Source: Pseudomonas chlororaphis
GTDB taxonomy: Bacteria; Pseudomonadota; Gammaproteobacteria; Pseudomonadales; Pseudomonadaceae
Assembly (NCBI GenBank): GCA_001023535.1
Contig: CP011020.1
Location: 2,741,734 to 2,805,733, forward strand
DNA: 64,000 nucleotides
Direction: 5' to 3'
The translations under genes were made by a program, and so were the position numbers. The notes beneath the pieces are model-generated. The model worked only from the letters and a program-made list of their open reading frames with translations. It was not told the origin of the DNA and did not search any database. Of the stretch, positions 8,738 through 18,132 are shown in pieces (positions within the stretch are counted from its first letter, which is position 1; each line of letters begins with the position of its first letter).

Positions 8738-9546
8738 TGCTCGCCTGCCCGATCTGCAGTGAACCGCTGAACGCGGTGGACAACGGCGTGGCCTGCCCGG
8801 CCGGCCATCGGTTCGACCGCGCGCGCCAGGGCTACCTGAACCTGTTGCCGGTGCAGCACAAGAACAGCCGCGACCCCGGGGACAACCAGGCCATGGTCGA
8901 AGCCCGTCGCGACTTTCTCAACGCCGGGCACTACGCCCCCGTCGCCCGGCGCCTGGCCGAACTGGCGGCTGAGCGCGCGCCGGGGCGCTGGCTGGACATC
9001 GGCTGTGGCGAGGGCTACTACACCGCGCAGATCGCCGACGCACTGCCCGACGCCGATGGCTATGCCCTGGACATTTCCCGCGAGGCAGTCAAACGCGCCT
9101 GCAAACGCAGCCCGCAACTGACCTGGTTGATCGCCAGCATGGCCCGGGTGCCGCTGGCGGACGGCTGCTGCCAGTTCCTGGCGAGCGTGTTCAGCCCACT
9201 GGACTGGCAGGAAGCCAAGCGCCTGCTCAGCCCCGGCGGCGGGTTGATGAAAGTCGGCCCGACCCGCGGTCACCTGATGCAATTGCGTGAACGCCTGTAC
9301 GACGAAGTGCGCGAATACACCGACGACAAGCACCTGGCCCTGGTGCCTTCGGGGATGGCGCTGGAACACAGCGAAACCCTGGAGTTCACGCTCGTGCTCG
9401 AAAGCGGCCGGGACCGCGCCAACCTGCTGGCGATGACGCCCCACGGCTGGCGCGCCAGTGCCGAACGCCGGGCCAGCGTGATCGAGCAGGCTGAACCGTT
9501 CGAGGTCACGGTGTCGATGCGCTACGATTATTTCGTTCTTCAATAA
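8737..9546 (+). CDS. rlmA: 23S rRNA (guanine-N1)-methyltransferase RlmA
   Basis: A 269-residue SAM-dependent methyltransferase that modifies a guanine in hairpin 35 of 23S rRNA (G745 in E. coli). The N-terminal zinc finger has C4, C7, C20 and H24. The conserved HxFDxARxGYxNLL motif follows as HRFDRARQGYLNLLPVQ. The SAM-binding glycine motif is WLDIGCGEGYYT near residue 90. Length matches E. coli RlmA. It overlaps dapE by 1 nt. Confidence 0.93.
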   Translation: MLACPICSEPLNAVDNGVACPAGHRFDRARQGYLNLLPVQHKNSRDPGDNQAMVEARRDFLNAGHYAPVARRLAELAAERAPGRWLDIGCGEGYYTAQIADALPDADGYALDISREAVKRACKRSPQLTWLIASMARVPLADGCCQFLASVFSPLDWQEAKRLLSPGGGLMKVGPTRGHLMQLRERLYDEVREYTDDKHLALVPSGMALEHSETLEFTLVLESGRDRANLLAMTPHGWRASAERRASVIEQAEPFEVTVSMRYDYFVLQ

Positions 9547-9627
9547 ACCTTATGATCGGCCCCGGACACCCGTACGGGGCCCGTTAAATCCGCGAATGGA
9601 TTTTTCAAGACCGCAGTGAGGACATCC

Positions 9628-10005
9628 ATGCGCCAACCCGATATCGAGATTTACCTCAAGGACGCCGACGTCGACCACAAGGCCATCGCCCACTGGCTCG
9701 GCCAGGCCCTGGGCCCGTGCAGCGAATGGGTCCAGAAAGGCCAGACCTACAAGTGCAAGGCCGGCGACGTCCCGGTGACCTGGCTGCCGAAGGCCGTCGG
9801 CAAATGGAACAGCCTGTACCTGGAAAGCGACCGGACCCCGTGGGAAGACGACATCGCTTGCGCCCGCGCCGCCTACGCCGCACTGAATGTCGAAGTGCGC
9901 TGCGCACCCGGCTCGTGGGTGGAAGAAGAAGGCGAGGAATCGGCCGATCGCTGGATTCGCATCAGCGCCGATGGGGAAGAGGAGATCACCTGGAAGACGG
10001 CCTGA
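9628..10005 (+). CDS. Conserved protein of unknown function
   Basis: A soluble, acidic 125-residue protein with no signal peptide or membrane segment. It is rich in Trp (for example WVQKGQ, PVTWLPKAVGKWN, APGSWVEEEGEESADRWIRI), which suggests a compact beta fold. I do not recognise a named domain; similar small proteins are common in pseudomonads. The start at 9628 has GTGAGG 7 nt upstream. It follows rlmA by 81 nt and precedes a REP pair, so it may be the last gene of the dapE-rlmA unit. Confidence 0.8.
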   Translation: MRQPDIEIYLKDADVDHKAIAHWLGQALGPCSEWVQKGQTYKCKAGDVPVTWLPKAVGKWNSLYLESDRTPWEDDIACARAAYAALNVEVRCAPGSWVEEEGEESADRWIRISADGEEEITWKTA

Positions 10006-10033
10006 TTCGGCTCCAGGCACACCACAGTTCCAA

Positions 10034-10126
10034 ATGTGGGAGCGGGCTTGCTCGCGAAAGCGGTGCATCAGTCGACATCCATGCCGGCTGGACTGACGCA
10101 TTCGCGAGCAAGCCCGCTCCCACAGG
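10034..10126. repeat. Inverted REP pair before the cold-shock gene
   Basis: GTGGGAGCGGGCTTGCTCGCGAAAGCGG and an inverted copy, about 40 bp apart, at a convergent gene junction. Confidence 0.85.
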
Positions 10127-10154
10127 GGATTGGCGGTGGCTGAAAAAGAATGGC

Positions 10155-10364
10155 TTACAACCCCACCACATCCTCGGCCTGCAAGCCCTTCTGTCCTTCC
10201 ACGACCGCGTATTCGACCTGCTGGCCTTCGGTCAGTGAACGGTGGCCTTCACCGCGGATCGCGCGGTAGTGCACGAACACATCGGCCCCACCTTCGCGCT
10301 GGATGAAGCCGTAGCCTTTGGCGTCGTTGAACCACTTCACACTGCCGGTCTCGCGTGCAGCCAT
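10155..10364 (-). CDS. Cold-shock domain protein (CspA family)
   Basis: A 69-residue single OB-fold nucleic-acid chaperone. RNP1-like KGYGFIQ and RNP2-like VFVHYRAI motifs are in place, preceded by the typical [10 protein letters not shown] start. Such proteins bind single-stranded RNA or DNA and melt structures. The ATG at 10364 is used because GGGAG lies 8 nt upstream; an in-frame upstream start at 10379 lacks this. The 160 bp upstream carry a GCAGGC/GCCTGC hairpin (10414-10432), possibly part of a structured 5' leader, as is usual for csp genes. Confidence 0.93.
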   Translation of the reverse strand: MAARETGSVKWFNDAKGYGFIQREGGADVFVHYRAIRGEGHRSLTEGQQVEYAVVEGQKGLQAEDVVGL

Positions 10365-10603
10365 AATGCTCACTCCCATTTCTTATTGTTAAGTCGGCTT
10401 GTCCCGCCTGGCGGCAGGCAGACAAAGCCTGCGGACTCTCACCGCCGCCTGGCCGTCCACGTGAACGTCGGGGCAGTAGCCCGCCGAGTATATGACACCG
10501 GGAAAAACTCTCAACTGACTTTACTTCGGTGCTTTTTTGCCGATTTTCGGTGAATCCGGCACACTACCTGCCGCTCAACCCCATCCACTCATGCAGAAGC
10601 CGT

Positions 10604-13102
10604 ATGACCCGTTCCCCGTTCCGCCGTCTAGTGTTTGGCACCCTGCGCCGACTGCTGTATCTCTGGGTTCGCTCCGAGACTATCAACCAGTCGTCCTTCA
10701 CCCTCAACCTCGACCGCAGCCGTCCGGTGTTCTACGTTCTGCAAGACCCTTCGCTGACCGACCTGGCGGTGCTCGACACCGAGTGCACCAAGGCCGGCCT
10801 GCCCCGCCCGGTGCTGCCGGTGTCGGTGGGCAACCTGCTGGAGCCGGCGGCGTTCTTCTACCTCACGCCCGCCCCGGACTGGCTGGGCCGCCAGGACAAG
10901 CGCGGCGCGCCACCGACCCTGACGCGGCTGGTCGACGCCCTGACCCACAACGCCGCCGAAGACGCCCAGATCATTCCGGTCAGCGTGTTCTGGGGCCAAT
11001 CGCCCGACAGTGAATCCAGCCCATGGAAGCTGCTGTTCGCCGACAGTTGGGCAGTCACCGGGCGCCTGCGGCGCCTGCTGAGCATCATGATCCTGGGGCG
11101 CAAGACCCGCGTGCAGTTCTCGCCACCGATCCACCTGCGCGAACTGATCGAACACGACAAAGGCCACGAACGCACCGTGCGCATGGCCCAACGGGTGCTG
11201 CGGGTGCATTTGCGCAACCTGAAGACGGCGGTCATCGGCCCGGACATTTCCCACCGGCGCAACCTGGTCAAGGGCCTGCTGAACCAGCCGCTGGTCAAGC
11301 AGGCGATTGCCGACGAGGCCGAGCGGGAAAAGATCTCGGCGGAGAAAGCCAAGGCCCAGGCCCTGTGCTATGGCAACGAAATCGCCTCGGACTACACCTA
11401 CACCGCGATCCGTTTCCTGGAAGTGGTCCTGAGCTGGTTCTGGAACAAGATCTACGACGGCATCAAGGTCAACAACATCGAAGGCGTACAGGCCATCGCC
11501 CCCGGCCACGAAGTCATCTACGTGCCCTGCCACCGCAGCCACATCGACTACCTGCTGCTGTCGTACCTGCTGTTTCGCAACGGCCTGATTCCACCGCACA
11601 TCGCGGCCGGCATCAACCTCAACATGCCGGTCATCGGCGGCCTGCTGCGCCGGGGTGGGGCATTTTTCATGCGCCGTACCTTCAAGGGCAACCCGCTCTA
11701 CACCGCTGTGTTCAATGAGTACCTGCACACGCTGTTCACCAAGGGCTTTCCGGTGGAGTACTTCGTCGAGGGTGGACGCTCGCGCACCGGGCGCATGCTG
11801 CAACCCAAGACCGGCATGCTCGCCATCACCCTGCGCAGCTTCCTGCGTTCGTCGCGCACGCCCATCGTCTTCGTGCCGGTCTACATCGGCTACGAGCGGG
11901 TCCTGGAAGGTCGCACCTACCTGGGGGAACTGCGCGGGGCCAGCAAGAAGAAAGAATCGATCTTCGACATCTTCAAGGTCATCGGCGCCCTCAAGCAACG
12001 CTTCGGGCAGGTGGCGGTGAACTTCGGCGAACCGATCAAACTGGCCGACTTCCTCGACGGCGAACAGCCCGGCTGGCGGGAGCAGGAACTGGGGCCGCAG
12101 TTCAAACCGGCCTGGCTCAACCCCACCACCCACCGCCTCGGCGAGCGCGTGGCCCGGCACCTGAACGAAGCGGCGGCCATCAACCCGGTCAACCTCGTGG
12201 CCCTGGCGCTGCTGTCCACCAGCCGCCTGGCCTTGGACGACCGCGCCATGGCCCGGGTGCTCGACCTGTACCTGGCGCTGCTGCGCAAAGTCCCATACTC
12301 GCCCCACACCACCCTGCCCGAAGGCGACGGACGGGCGCTGATCGAGCACGTGAAGGGCATGGACCTGCTCTCGGAACAGAGCGACGCCCTGGGCAAGATC
12401 CTGTACCTGGATGAACAGAACGCGGTACTGATGACTTACTACCGCAACAACGTGCTGCACATCTTTGCCTTGCCGGCGTTGCTGGCGAGCTTCTTCCAGA
12501 GCACCTCGCGCATGAGCCGCGAGCAGATCCTGCGCTACACCCGCGCGCTGTACCCGTACCTGCAATCGGAGCTGTTCATTCGCTGGTCGCTGGAGGAACT
12601 GGACGACGTGGTCGACCAGTGGCTCGAAGCGTTCGTCGAGCAAGGCCTGCTGCGTTTCGAAAAAGACCTGTACCTGCGTCCGGCCCCAAGCTCGCGGCAC
12701 TTCGTGCTGCTGACCCTGCTGTCCAAAAGCATCGCCCAGACCCTGCAACGCTTCTACATGACCGTCTCACTGCTGCTCAACAGCGGCCAGAACACCGTCA
12801 GCGCCGAAGAACTGGAAGACCTTTGCACGGTCATGGCCCAGCGCCTGTCGATCCTGCATGGCCTGAACGCTCCGGAGTTCTTCGACAAGAGCCTGTTCCG
12901 CCACTTCATCCAGACCCTGCTGGACCTTGAGGTGCTGCGCCGTGACGAGGCTGGCAAGCTGAGTTACCACCCGCTGCTGGGAGAACTGGCCGAGGGCGCG
13001 GCCAAGCGGGTACTGCCGGCGGAAATTCGCCTGTCGATCCGCCAGGTGGCGCTGCATCGCAGCGAAGACGCAGCCGAGGTCGCCCTCAGTCCGGACCTTT
13101 GA
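10604..13102 (+). CDS. plsB: Glycerol-3-phosphate 1-O-acyltransferase
   Basis: An 832-residue inner-membrane-associated enzyme that acylates sn-glycerol-3-phosphate, the first committed step of phospholipid synthesis. The four acyltransferase blocks are visible in order: [12 protein letters not shown] (catalytic His and Asp), [30 protein letters not shown] and [17 protein letters not shown]. The length fits gamma-proteobacterial PlsB (about 800-835). The ATG at 10604 gives the family N terminus. A CTCACCG/CGGTGAG hairpin (13123-13153) without a T-run lies after the stop. Confidence 0.97.
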   Translation: MTRSPFRRLVFGTLRRLLYLWVRSETINQSSFTLNLDRSRPVFYVLQDPSLTDLAVLDTECTKAGLPRPVLPVSVGNLLEPAAFFYLTPAPDWLGRQDKRGAPPTLTRLVDALTHNAAEDAQIIPVSVFWGQSPDSESSPWKLLFADSWAVTGRLRRLLSIMILGRKTRVQFSPPIHLRELIEHDKGHERTVRMAQRVLRVHLRNLKTAVIGPDISHRRNLVKGLLNQPLVKQAIADEAEREKISAEKAKAQALCYGNEIASDYTYTAIRFLEVVLSWFWNKIYDGIKVNNIEGVQAIAPGHEVIYVPCHRSHIDYLLLSYLLFRNGLIPPHIAAGINLNMPVIGGLLRRGGAFFMRRTFKGNPLYTAVFNEYLHTLFTKGFPVEYFVEGGRSRTGRMLQPKTGMLAITLRSFLRSSRTPIVFVPVYIGYERVLEGRTYLGELRGASKKKESIFDIFKVIGALKQRFGQVAVNFGEPIKLADFLDGEQPGWREQELGPQFKPAWLNPTTHRLGERVARHLNEAAAINPVNLVALALLSTSRLALDDRAMARVLDLYLALLRKVPYSPHTTLPEGDGRALIEHVKGMDLLSEQSDALGKILYLDEQNAVLMTYYRNNVLHIFALPALLASFFQSTSRMSREQILRYTRALYPYLQSELFIRWSLEELDDVVDQWLEAFVEQGLLRFEKDLYLRPAPSSRHFVLLTLLSKSIAQTLQRFYMTVSLLLNSGQNTVSAEELEDLCTVMAQRLSILHGLNAPEFFDKSLFRHFIQTLLDLEVLRRDEAGKLSYHPLLGELAEGAAKRVLPAEIRLSIRQVALHRSEDAAEVALSPDL

Positions 13103-13295
13103 CCTTTGACAAGGCTCGGCCCACTCACCGTGAACAGGGACGTTAGCGGTGAGTCGACGGGGCAATCGACAGCGGTCTCCGACACCCTGGAGCGGCTGAG
13201 GCGACATCAAACGAAGAAAAAACCTACAGAAAACCGTGGAGCAGACTTCTAGGATGGACTCGCGTCAATAACGACGTACTGAAAAGGAATTCACC

Positions 13296-13670
13296 ATGAA
13301 CATCATCACATTGACCCTGCAATTGCCCGATGGCTATCAACTCCCGGAAGCCGGCCGCGCCGAAATCAGTGTGCGAAATGCAGCCGGTGAGCAGATCAGC
13401 GCCAGCGGTGGCCAGGGTTCCAACGTGGCATCGCAGGTGCCAGCGGCCAGGCAACCTTGGCAATATCGCTTCCTGATCGACCCCAAGGTAACGCCTGTGG
13501 GAGAAGCGCTCTCGGTCAAGGTCCAAATGTACCTGGGCGAGACCGCCCTGTTCCTCGATGCCGAACAGACATTCACCTGGGATGGCAGCAACCAGCACGT
13601 TGACATCCCCCTGAACCTGACGCCAGGATCGCTGGCTGAAACGGTCCAGGCACCCGCGTTCGGTTCCTGA
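13296..13670 (+). CDS. Small protein of unknown function, YscW/YbaY-like in layout
   Basis: A 124-residue protein without a signal peptide, so probably cytoplasmic. AAAAGGA 8 nt upstream supports the ATG at 13296. Its second half (WQYRFLIDPKVTPVGEALSVKVQM, then LFLDAEQTFTWDG) follows the same plan as the YscW-type lipoprotein encoded next (PFHLSYDPAQVKPGHRYAVSARI, then LLFITTQQHAVHLDG). I infer a distant, non-secreted relative; sequence identity is low and the function is unknown. Confidence 0.7.
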   Translation: MNIITLTLQLPDGYQLPEAGRAEISVRNAAGEQISASGGQGSNVASQVPAARQPWQYRFLIDPKVTPVGEALSVKVQMYLGETALFLDAEQTFTWDGSNQHVDIPLNLTPGSLAETVQAPAFGS

Positions 13671-13764
13671 ACCGTGACGCTACAAGGGCTTGCCTGGACG
13701 CCACTTCGCTGAATGTTCGTCGGCGCCCGCCGTGTCGCGGGCGTCGACGCACCAGGTGATCCCG

Positions 13765-14169
13765 ATGAAAAAACTCGTTTTGCTTGCCTCCATGGCTTTA
13801 CTGGCCGCGTGCCAAGCCACAACCCCACCCACTCCATCCGCCGCGTCCCTGGATGGCGAAGTCTTCTACTTGCAACGTATCGCCCTGCCCCCCAGCGCCA
13901 CCTTGAGCGTGAGCCTGCAGGACGTCTCCCTGGCCGATGCCCCGGCGGTGGTGCTCGATGAACACAGCGGGCCGGTCAAAGGCCAGGTCCCGCTGCCGTT
14001 CCACCTCAGTTATGATCCAGCCCAGGTCAAGCCCGGTCATCGTTATGCCGTGAGCGCCCGCATCGAAGTAGACGGCCAGCTGCTGTTCATCACCACCCAA
14101 CAGCACGCCGTACACCTGGATGGCAAAGACCCGCAGCCGTTGAAGATCCGCGTCAACCCTGCGCGCTGA
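13765..14169 (+). CDS. YbaY/YscW-family lipoprotein
   Basis: A 134-residue lipoprotein with signal peptide and lipobox LAAC (C16). The mature part shows the YscW/YbaY pattern: VFYLQRIALPPSATLSVSLQ, DVSLADAPAVVLDE, then VPLPFHLSYDPAQVKPG. Relatives include type III secretion pilotins, but YbaY-like members occur without any secretion system, as here, and have no settled role. Start 13765 has AGGTG about 7 nt upstream. It lies in line with two other small genes (13296 and 14201) that may share its transcript. Confidence 0.85.
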   Translation: MKKLVLLASMALLAACQATTPPTPSAASLDGEVFYLQRIALPPSATLSVSLQDVSLADAPAVVLDEHSGPVKGQVPLPFHLSYDPAQVKPGHRYAVSARIEVDGQLLFITTQQHAVHLDGKDPQPLKIRVNPAR

Positions 14170-14200
14170 TTCCGTTTTCCACTTTTTCAAGGATGCCGTC

Positions 14201-14890
14201 ATGCTCCGTTTCCCTCTCCGTTTCACCGGCCTGTGCGCGGGCCTGCTGATCTGCGCCAATGCCATGGCCCTGTCCTTGGGCGACCTGTCGCAAAAGGATG
14301 CCACCGGCGGTCTCAAGGACGCCCTGACCCAAGGCGCGCAGGTGGCGGTCCAGCAACTGGGCAAGCCCGGCGGTTTCAACAACAACCCCGAGGTGAAGAT
14401 CGAGTTGCCGGGCAAGCTCGGCAAGGTCGCCGGCAAGATGAAGGCCTTCGGCATGGGTGACCAGGTCGATCAGCTGGAAACCAGCATGAACCAGGCCGCC
14501 GAAGCCGCCGTGGTCCAGGCCCAGCCGATCCTGGTCAATGCCGTGAAGAACATGAGCGTGGACGACGCCAAGGGCATCCTGAGCGGCGGTAACGACTCGG
14601 CCACGCAGTACCTGAACAAGAGCAGCCGCGAGCAGATCCGCGCCAAGTTCCTGCCAATCGTCAAGCAAGCCACCGACAAGGTCGGCCTGGCCCAGAAATA
14701 CAACGCCTTCGCCGGCCAGGCCGCGACGCTCGGCGTACTGGATGCGAAAAGCGCCAACATCGAGAACTACGTGACCGAGCAGGCGCTGGACGGGTTGTTC
14801 GAGATGATCGCCAAGCAGGAAGCCACCATTCGCCAGAACCCGGCCGCCGCCGCGACCAGCCTGGCGAAGAAGGTGTTCGGCGCGCTTTAA
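14201..14890 (+). CDS. DUF4197 domain exported protein
   Basis: A 229-residue protein with an N-terminal signal peptide (cleavage likely after ANAMA near residue 23). The remainder matches my memory of the DUF4197 family: GDLSQKDATGGLKDALTQGAQVAVQQLGKPGGF near the start and YNAFAGQAATLG, then YVTEQALDGLFEMIAKQE near the end. It is predicted to be periplasmic and mostly helical; function unknown. It follows the YscW-like lipoprotein gene by 31 nt. Confidence 0.85.
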   Translation: MLRFPLRFTGLCAGLLICANAMALSLGDLSQKDATGGLKDALTQGAQVAVQQLGKPGGFNNNPEVKIELPGKLGKVAGKMKAFGMGDQVDQLETSMNQAAEAAVVQAQPILVNAVKNMSVDDAKGILSGGNDSATQYLNKSSREQIRAKFLPIVKQATDKVGLAQKYNAFAGQAATLGVLDAKSANIENYVTEQALDGLFEMIAKQEATIRQNPAAAATSLAKKVFGAL

Positions 14891-14906
14891 GACTTAGCGC
14901 AAAACC

Positions 14907-15043
14907 CTGTGGCGAGGGGATTTATCCCCGTTGGGCTGCACAGCAGCCCCTAAACCAGAAAACTCGGTGTGTCAGAAAGATTGAGTTCACTGCTTTAGGG
15001 CCGCTTCGCAGCCCAACGGGGATAAATCCCCTCGCCACAGGGC
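14907..15043. repeat. Inverted repeat pair, second REP family (GTGGCGAGGGGATTTATCCCC type)
   Basis: CCTGTGGCGAGGGGATTTAT and its inverted copy lie about 90 bp apart between convergent genes. This core differs from the GTGGGAGCGGGCTTGC family. Inner arms (TTGGGCTGC / GCAGCCCAA) extend the pairing. Confidence 0.8.
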
Positions 15044-15060
15044 CAGTGTGCACCTGTTGA

Positions 15061-18000
15061 TCAGGCTTTCTTGACCCTGAACCACGCCGCATACAACGCC
15101 GGCAGGAACAACAGCGTCAACGCCGTCGCCACGATCAACCCGCCCATGATCGCCACGGCCATCGGGCCGAAGAACAGGCTGCGCGACAGCGGGATCATCG
15201 CCAGCACCGCCGCCAGCGCGGTCAGCACAATCGGGCGGAAGCGGCGCACGGTGGCTTCGATGATTGCCTGCCAGGGTGCGAGCCCGGCCTTGATGTCCTG
15301 CTCGATCTGGTCCACCAGGATCACCGAGTTACGCATGATCATCCCCGACAGCGCGATGGTCCCCAGCATCGCCACGAAGCCGAACGGCTGACGGAACACC
15401 AGCAAAAACAGCGTGACGCCGATCAACCCCAGGGGCGCCGTCAGGAACACCATCGCCGTGCGCGAGAAACTGCGCAGTTGCAGCATCAGCAACGTCAGCA
15501 CCACCACGATGAACAGCGGCACGCCGGCATTCACCGATTTCTGGCCACGGGCCGAATCCTCCACCGTCCCGCCCACTTCCAGCAGGTAACCGTCTGGCAG
15601 TTCAGCGCGGATCGGCTCCAGGGTCGGGAAAATCTGCTGCACCAGGGTGGCCGGCTGCTCCTTGCCGTAGATGTCTGCCCGCACGGTCACGCTCGGCAGG
15701 CGATTGCGGTGCCAGATCACACCTTCTTCGAAGCCGTATTCCAGGGTGGCGATCTGCGACAACGCCACACTCTGACCGCTGTCGGTCGGCACGGCCAGGC
15801 TTGGCAGCAGCGACAGTTCGGTGCGCTCGTGCACCGTGCCCCGTAGCAGGATCTCGATCAGCTCGTTGTCTTCGCGGTACTGGCTGACACTCGACCCGGT
15901 CAGGGAACTGCGCAGGGCGCTGGACAGGTTCGCCGTGCTGACGCCCAGGGCCCGGGCGCGGTCCTGGTCGATATTGAGGTAGACCACCTTGCTCGGTTCT
16001 TCCCAATCCAGATGCACGTTGGCCACGTAGGGATTTTCCCGAACCTTGGCCGACACTTTCCGCGCCAAGGCCCGGACTTCCTCGATGTGCTCACCCGTCA
16101 CGCGAAACTGCACCGGGTAGCCCACCGGCGGCCCGTTTTCCAGGCGGGTCACCCGCGAACGCAGGGTCGGGAACTGTTCGTTCAGGGTGCTGATCAGCCA
16201 ACTGCGCAGCGGTTCGCGGTCTTCGATGGTCTTGGCCAGCACCACGAACTGAGCAAAGCTGGACGCGGGCAGTTGCTGATCCAGCGGCAGGTAGAAACGC
16301 GGCGATCCGGTACCGACGTAGGCCACATAGTTGTCGATGCCGGCGTGGTCCTTGAGCAGCGCTTCAAGGCGCTTGACCTGCTCGGCGGTGTTGCTCAGGG
16401 AGGCGCCTTCCTCCAGTTTGAGGTCGACCATCAGCTCCAACCGCCCGGAGGCTGGGAAGAACTGCTGAGGCACAAAACGGAACAACACCACCGAGCCGAT
16501 AAACAGCAGCACGGTCAGCGCGATGACGGTTTTGCGCCGACGCACGCACCAGCCCACCAGCCGCCGCACGCGTTGATAGAACGGCGTGCCGTAAGGGTCG
16601 AATTCACCGTCGGCGGTGCCGTGTTTGGCGGCATGAATTTTCGCCAGGTCTGGTAGGAGTCTTTCCCCCAGATACGGCACGAACACCACCGCGGCCACCC
16701 AGGACGCCAGCAATGCCAAGGTCACCACCTGGAAGATCGAGCGGGTGTATTCACCCGTGCCCGACTGCGCCGTGGCGATCGGCAGGAAGCCCGCCGCCGT
16801 GATCAGCGTACCGGTGAGCATGGGGAAGGCGGTGCTGGTCCAGGCATAACTGGCGGCCTTGATGCGGTCGAAGCCCTGCTCCATCTTGATCGCCATCATC
16901 TCCACCGCAATGATCGCGTCGTCCACCAGCAGCCCCAATGCCAGCACCAGCGCGCCAAGGGAGATCTTGTGCAGGCCGATTCCCAGGTAATACATCGCGG
17001 CGAAGGTCATCGCCAGCACCAGCGGGATCACCAGCGCCACGACCATCCCGGTGCGCAGTCCCAGGGAGAAGAAACTCACCAGCAACACGATCGCCAGGGC
17101 CTCCACCAGCACCTGGACGAACTCGCCGACGCCCGTCTTCACCGCCGCCGGCTGGTCCGACACCTTACGCAGTTGCATGCCGGCCGGCAGGTTGTTCTGG
17201 ATCCGGGCGAACTCGGCTTCCAGCGCCTTGCCCAGGACCAGGATGTCGCCACCGTCCTTCATCGCCACGGCCAGGCCGATGGCATCTTCGCCCATGAAGC
17301 GCATGCGCGGCGCCGGTGGGTCGTTGAAGCCACGACGCACGTCCGCCAGGTCGCTGATGCGAAAGGTTCGGTCGGCCACCCGGATCGGAAAGTTGCGGAT
17401 CTCTTCGACCGTCTGGAAATTGCCCGACACCCGCAACTGCAAGCGCTCGCTGCCGGTCTCGAAGAAGCCTGCGGTCGATACCGCGTTCTGCTCCTCAAGG
17501 GCCTGCTGCACCGCCGCCAAGGGCAGGCCGAGGGTCGCCAGCTTGACGTTCGACAGCTCGATCCAGATTTTCTCGTCCTGCAAGCCGAGCAGCTCGACCT
17601 TGCCCACGTCCTTGACCCGTTGCAGCTGGATCTGGATGCGATCGGCGTAGTCCTTGAGCACGGCGTAGTCGAAACCGTCACCGGTCAACGCGTAAATGTT
17701 GCCGAAGGTGGTGCCGAATTCATCGTTGAAGAACGGTCCCTGGATGCCCGGCGGCAAGGTATGGCGGATGTCGCTGACTTTCTTGCGGATCTGGTACCAC
17801 AGCTCGGGGATCTGCGCCGAATGCAGGGAGTCGCGCGCCATGAAGGTGACCTGGGACTCGCCCGGCCGGGAGAACGAGACGATACGCTCGTAATCGCCGG
17901 TCTCCATCAGCTTCTTCTCGATGCGTTCGGTGACCTGGCGCGAAACCTCCTCGGCCGTCGCACCCGGCCAGAGGGTGCGAATCACCATGGCCTTGAACGT

Positions 18001-18126
18001 GAACGGCGGGTCTTCGCTCTGGCCCAGCTTGGTGTAGGAAAGCGCACCGACGATGGCCAGCAGGAGCATCAGGAACAGTACGATCTGGCGATTACGCAGC
18101 GCCCATTCGGAAAGATTGAAACCCAT
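15061..18126 (-). CDS. mexK: RND efflux permease, MexK type
   Basis: A 1021-residue inner-membrane proton-driven transporter. RND layout: TM1 at residues about 12-30, a periplasmic loop, TM2-7 at about 335-540, a second loop and TM8-12 to the end. The proton-relay Asp pair is in GLLVDDAIIAVEM of TM4. The adaptor gene lies 6 nt upstream on the same strand and a divergent TetR gene beyond it. This order, the protein sizes and the position next to plsB match P. aeruginosa mexJK-mexL (triclosan, erythromycin and tetracycline efflux with OprM or OpmH), hence the name. No outer-membrane channel gene is present, as for mexJK. Confidence 0.85.
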   Translation of the reverse strand: MGFNLSEWALRNRQIVLFLMLLLAIVGALSYTKLGQSEDPPFTFKAMVIRTLWPGATAEEVSRQVTERIEKKLMETGDYERIVSFSRPGESQVTFMARDSLHSAQIPELWYQIRKKVSDIRHTLPPGIQGPFFNDEFGTTFGNIYALTGDGFDYAVLKDYADRIQIQLQRVKDVGKVELLGLQDEKIWIELSNVKLATLGLPLAAVQQALEEQNAVSTAGFFETGSERLQLRVSGNFQTVEEIRNFPIRVADRTFRISDLADVRRGFNDPPAPRMRFMGEDAIGLAVAMKDGGDILVLGKALEAEFARIQNNLPAGMQLRKVSDQPAAVKTGVGEFVQVLVEALAIVLLVSFFSLGLRTGMVVALVIPLVLAMTFAAMYYLGIGLHKISLGALVLALGLLVDDAIIAVEMMAIKMEQGFDRIKAASYAWTSTAFPMLTGTLITAAGFLPIATAQSGTGEYTRSIFQVVTLALLASWVAAVVFVPYLGERLLPDLAKIHAAKHGTADGEFDPYGTPFYQRVRRLVGWCVRRRKTVIALTVLLFIGSVVLFRFVPQQFFPASGRLELMVDLKLEEGASLSNTAEQVKRLEALLKDHAGIDNYVAYVGTGSPRFYLPLDQQLPASSFAQFVVLAKTIEDREPLRSWLISTLNEQFPTLRSRVTRLENGPPVGYPVQFRVTGEHIEEVRALARKVSAKVRENPYVANVHLDWEEPSKVVYLNIDQDRARALGVSTANLSSALRSSLTGSSVSQYREDNELIEILLRGTVHERTELSLLPSLAVPTDSGQSVALSQIATLEYGFEEGVIWHRNRLPSVTVRADIYGKEQPATLVQQIFPTLEPIRAELPDGYLLEVGGTVEDSARGQKSVNAGVPLFIVVVLTLLMLQLRSFSRTAMVFLTAPLGLIGVTLFLLVFRQPFGFVAMLGTIALSGMIMRNSVILVDQIEQDIKAGLAPWQAIIEATVRRFRPIVLTALAAVLAMIPLSRSLFFGPMAVAIMGGLIVATALTLLFLPALYAAWFRVKKA

Positions 18127-18132
18127 CGGGGA

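Noticed and set aside
10628..12748. 706-codon minus-strand ORF opposite plsB
   Set aside because: Antisense shadow of plsB; no domain pattern, extreme Gln/Val/His composition.
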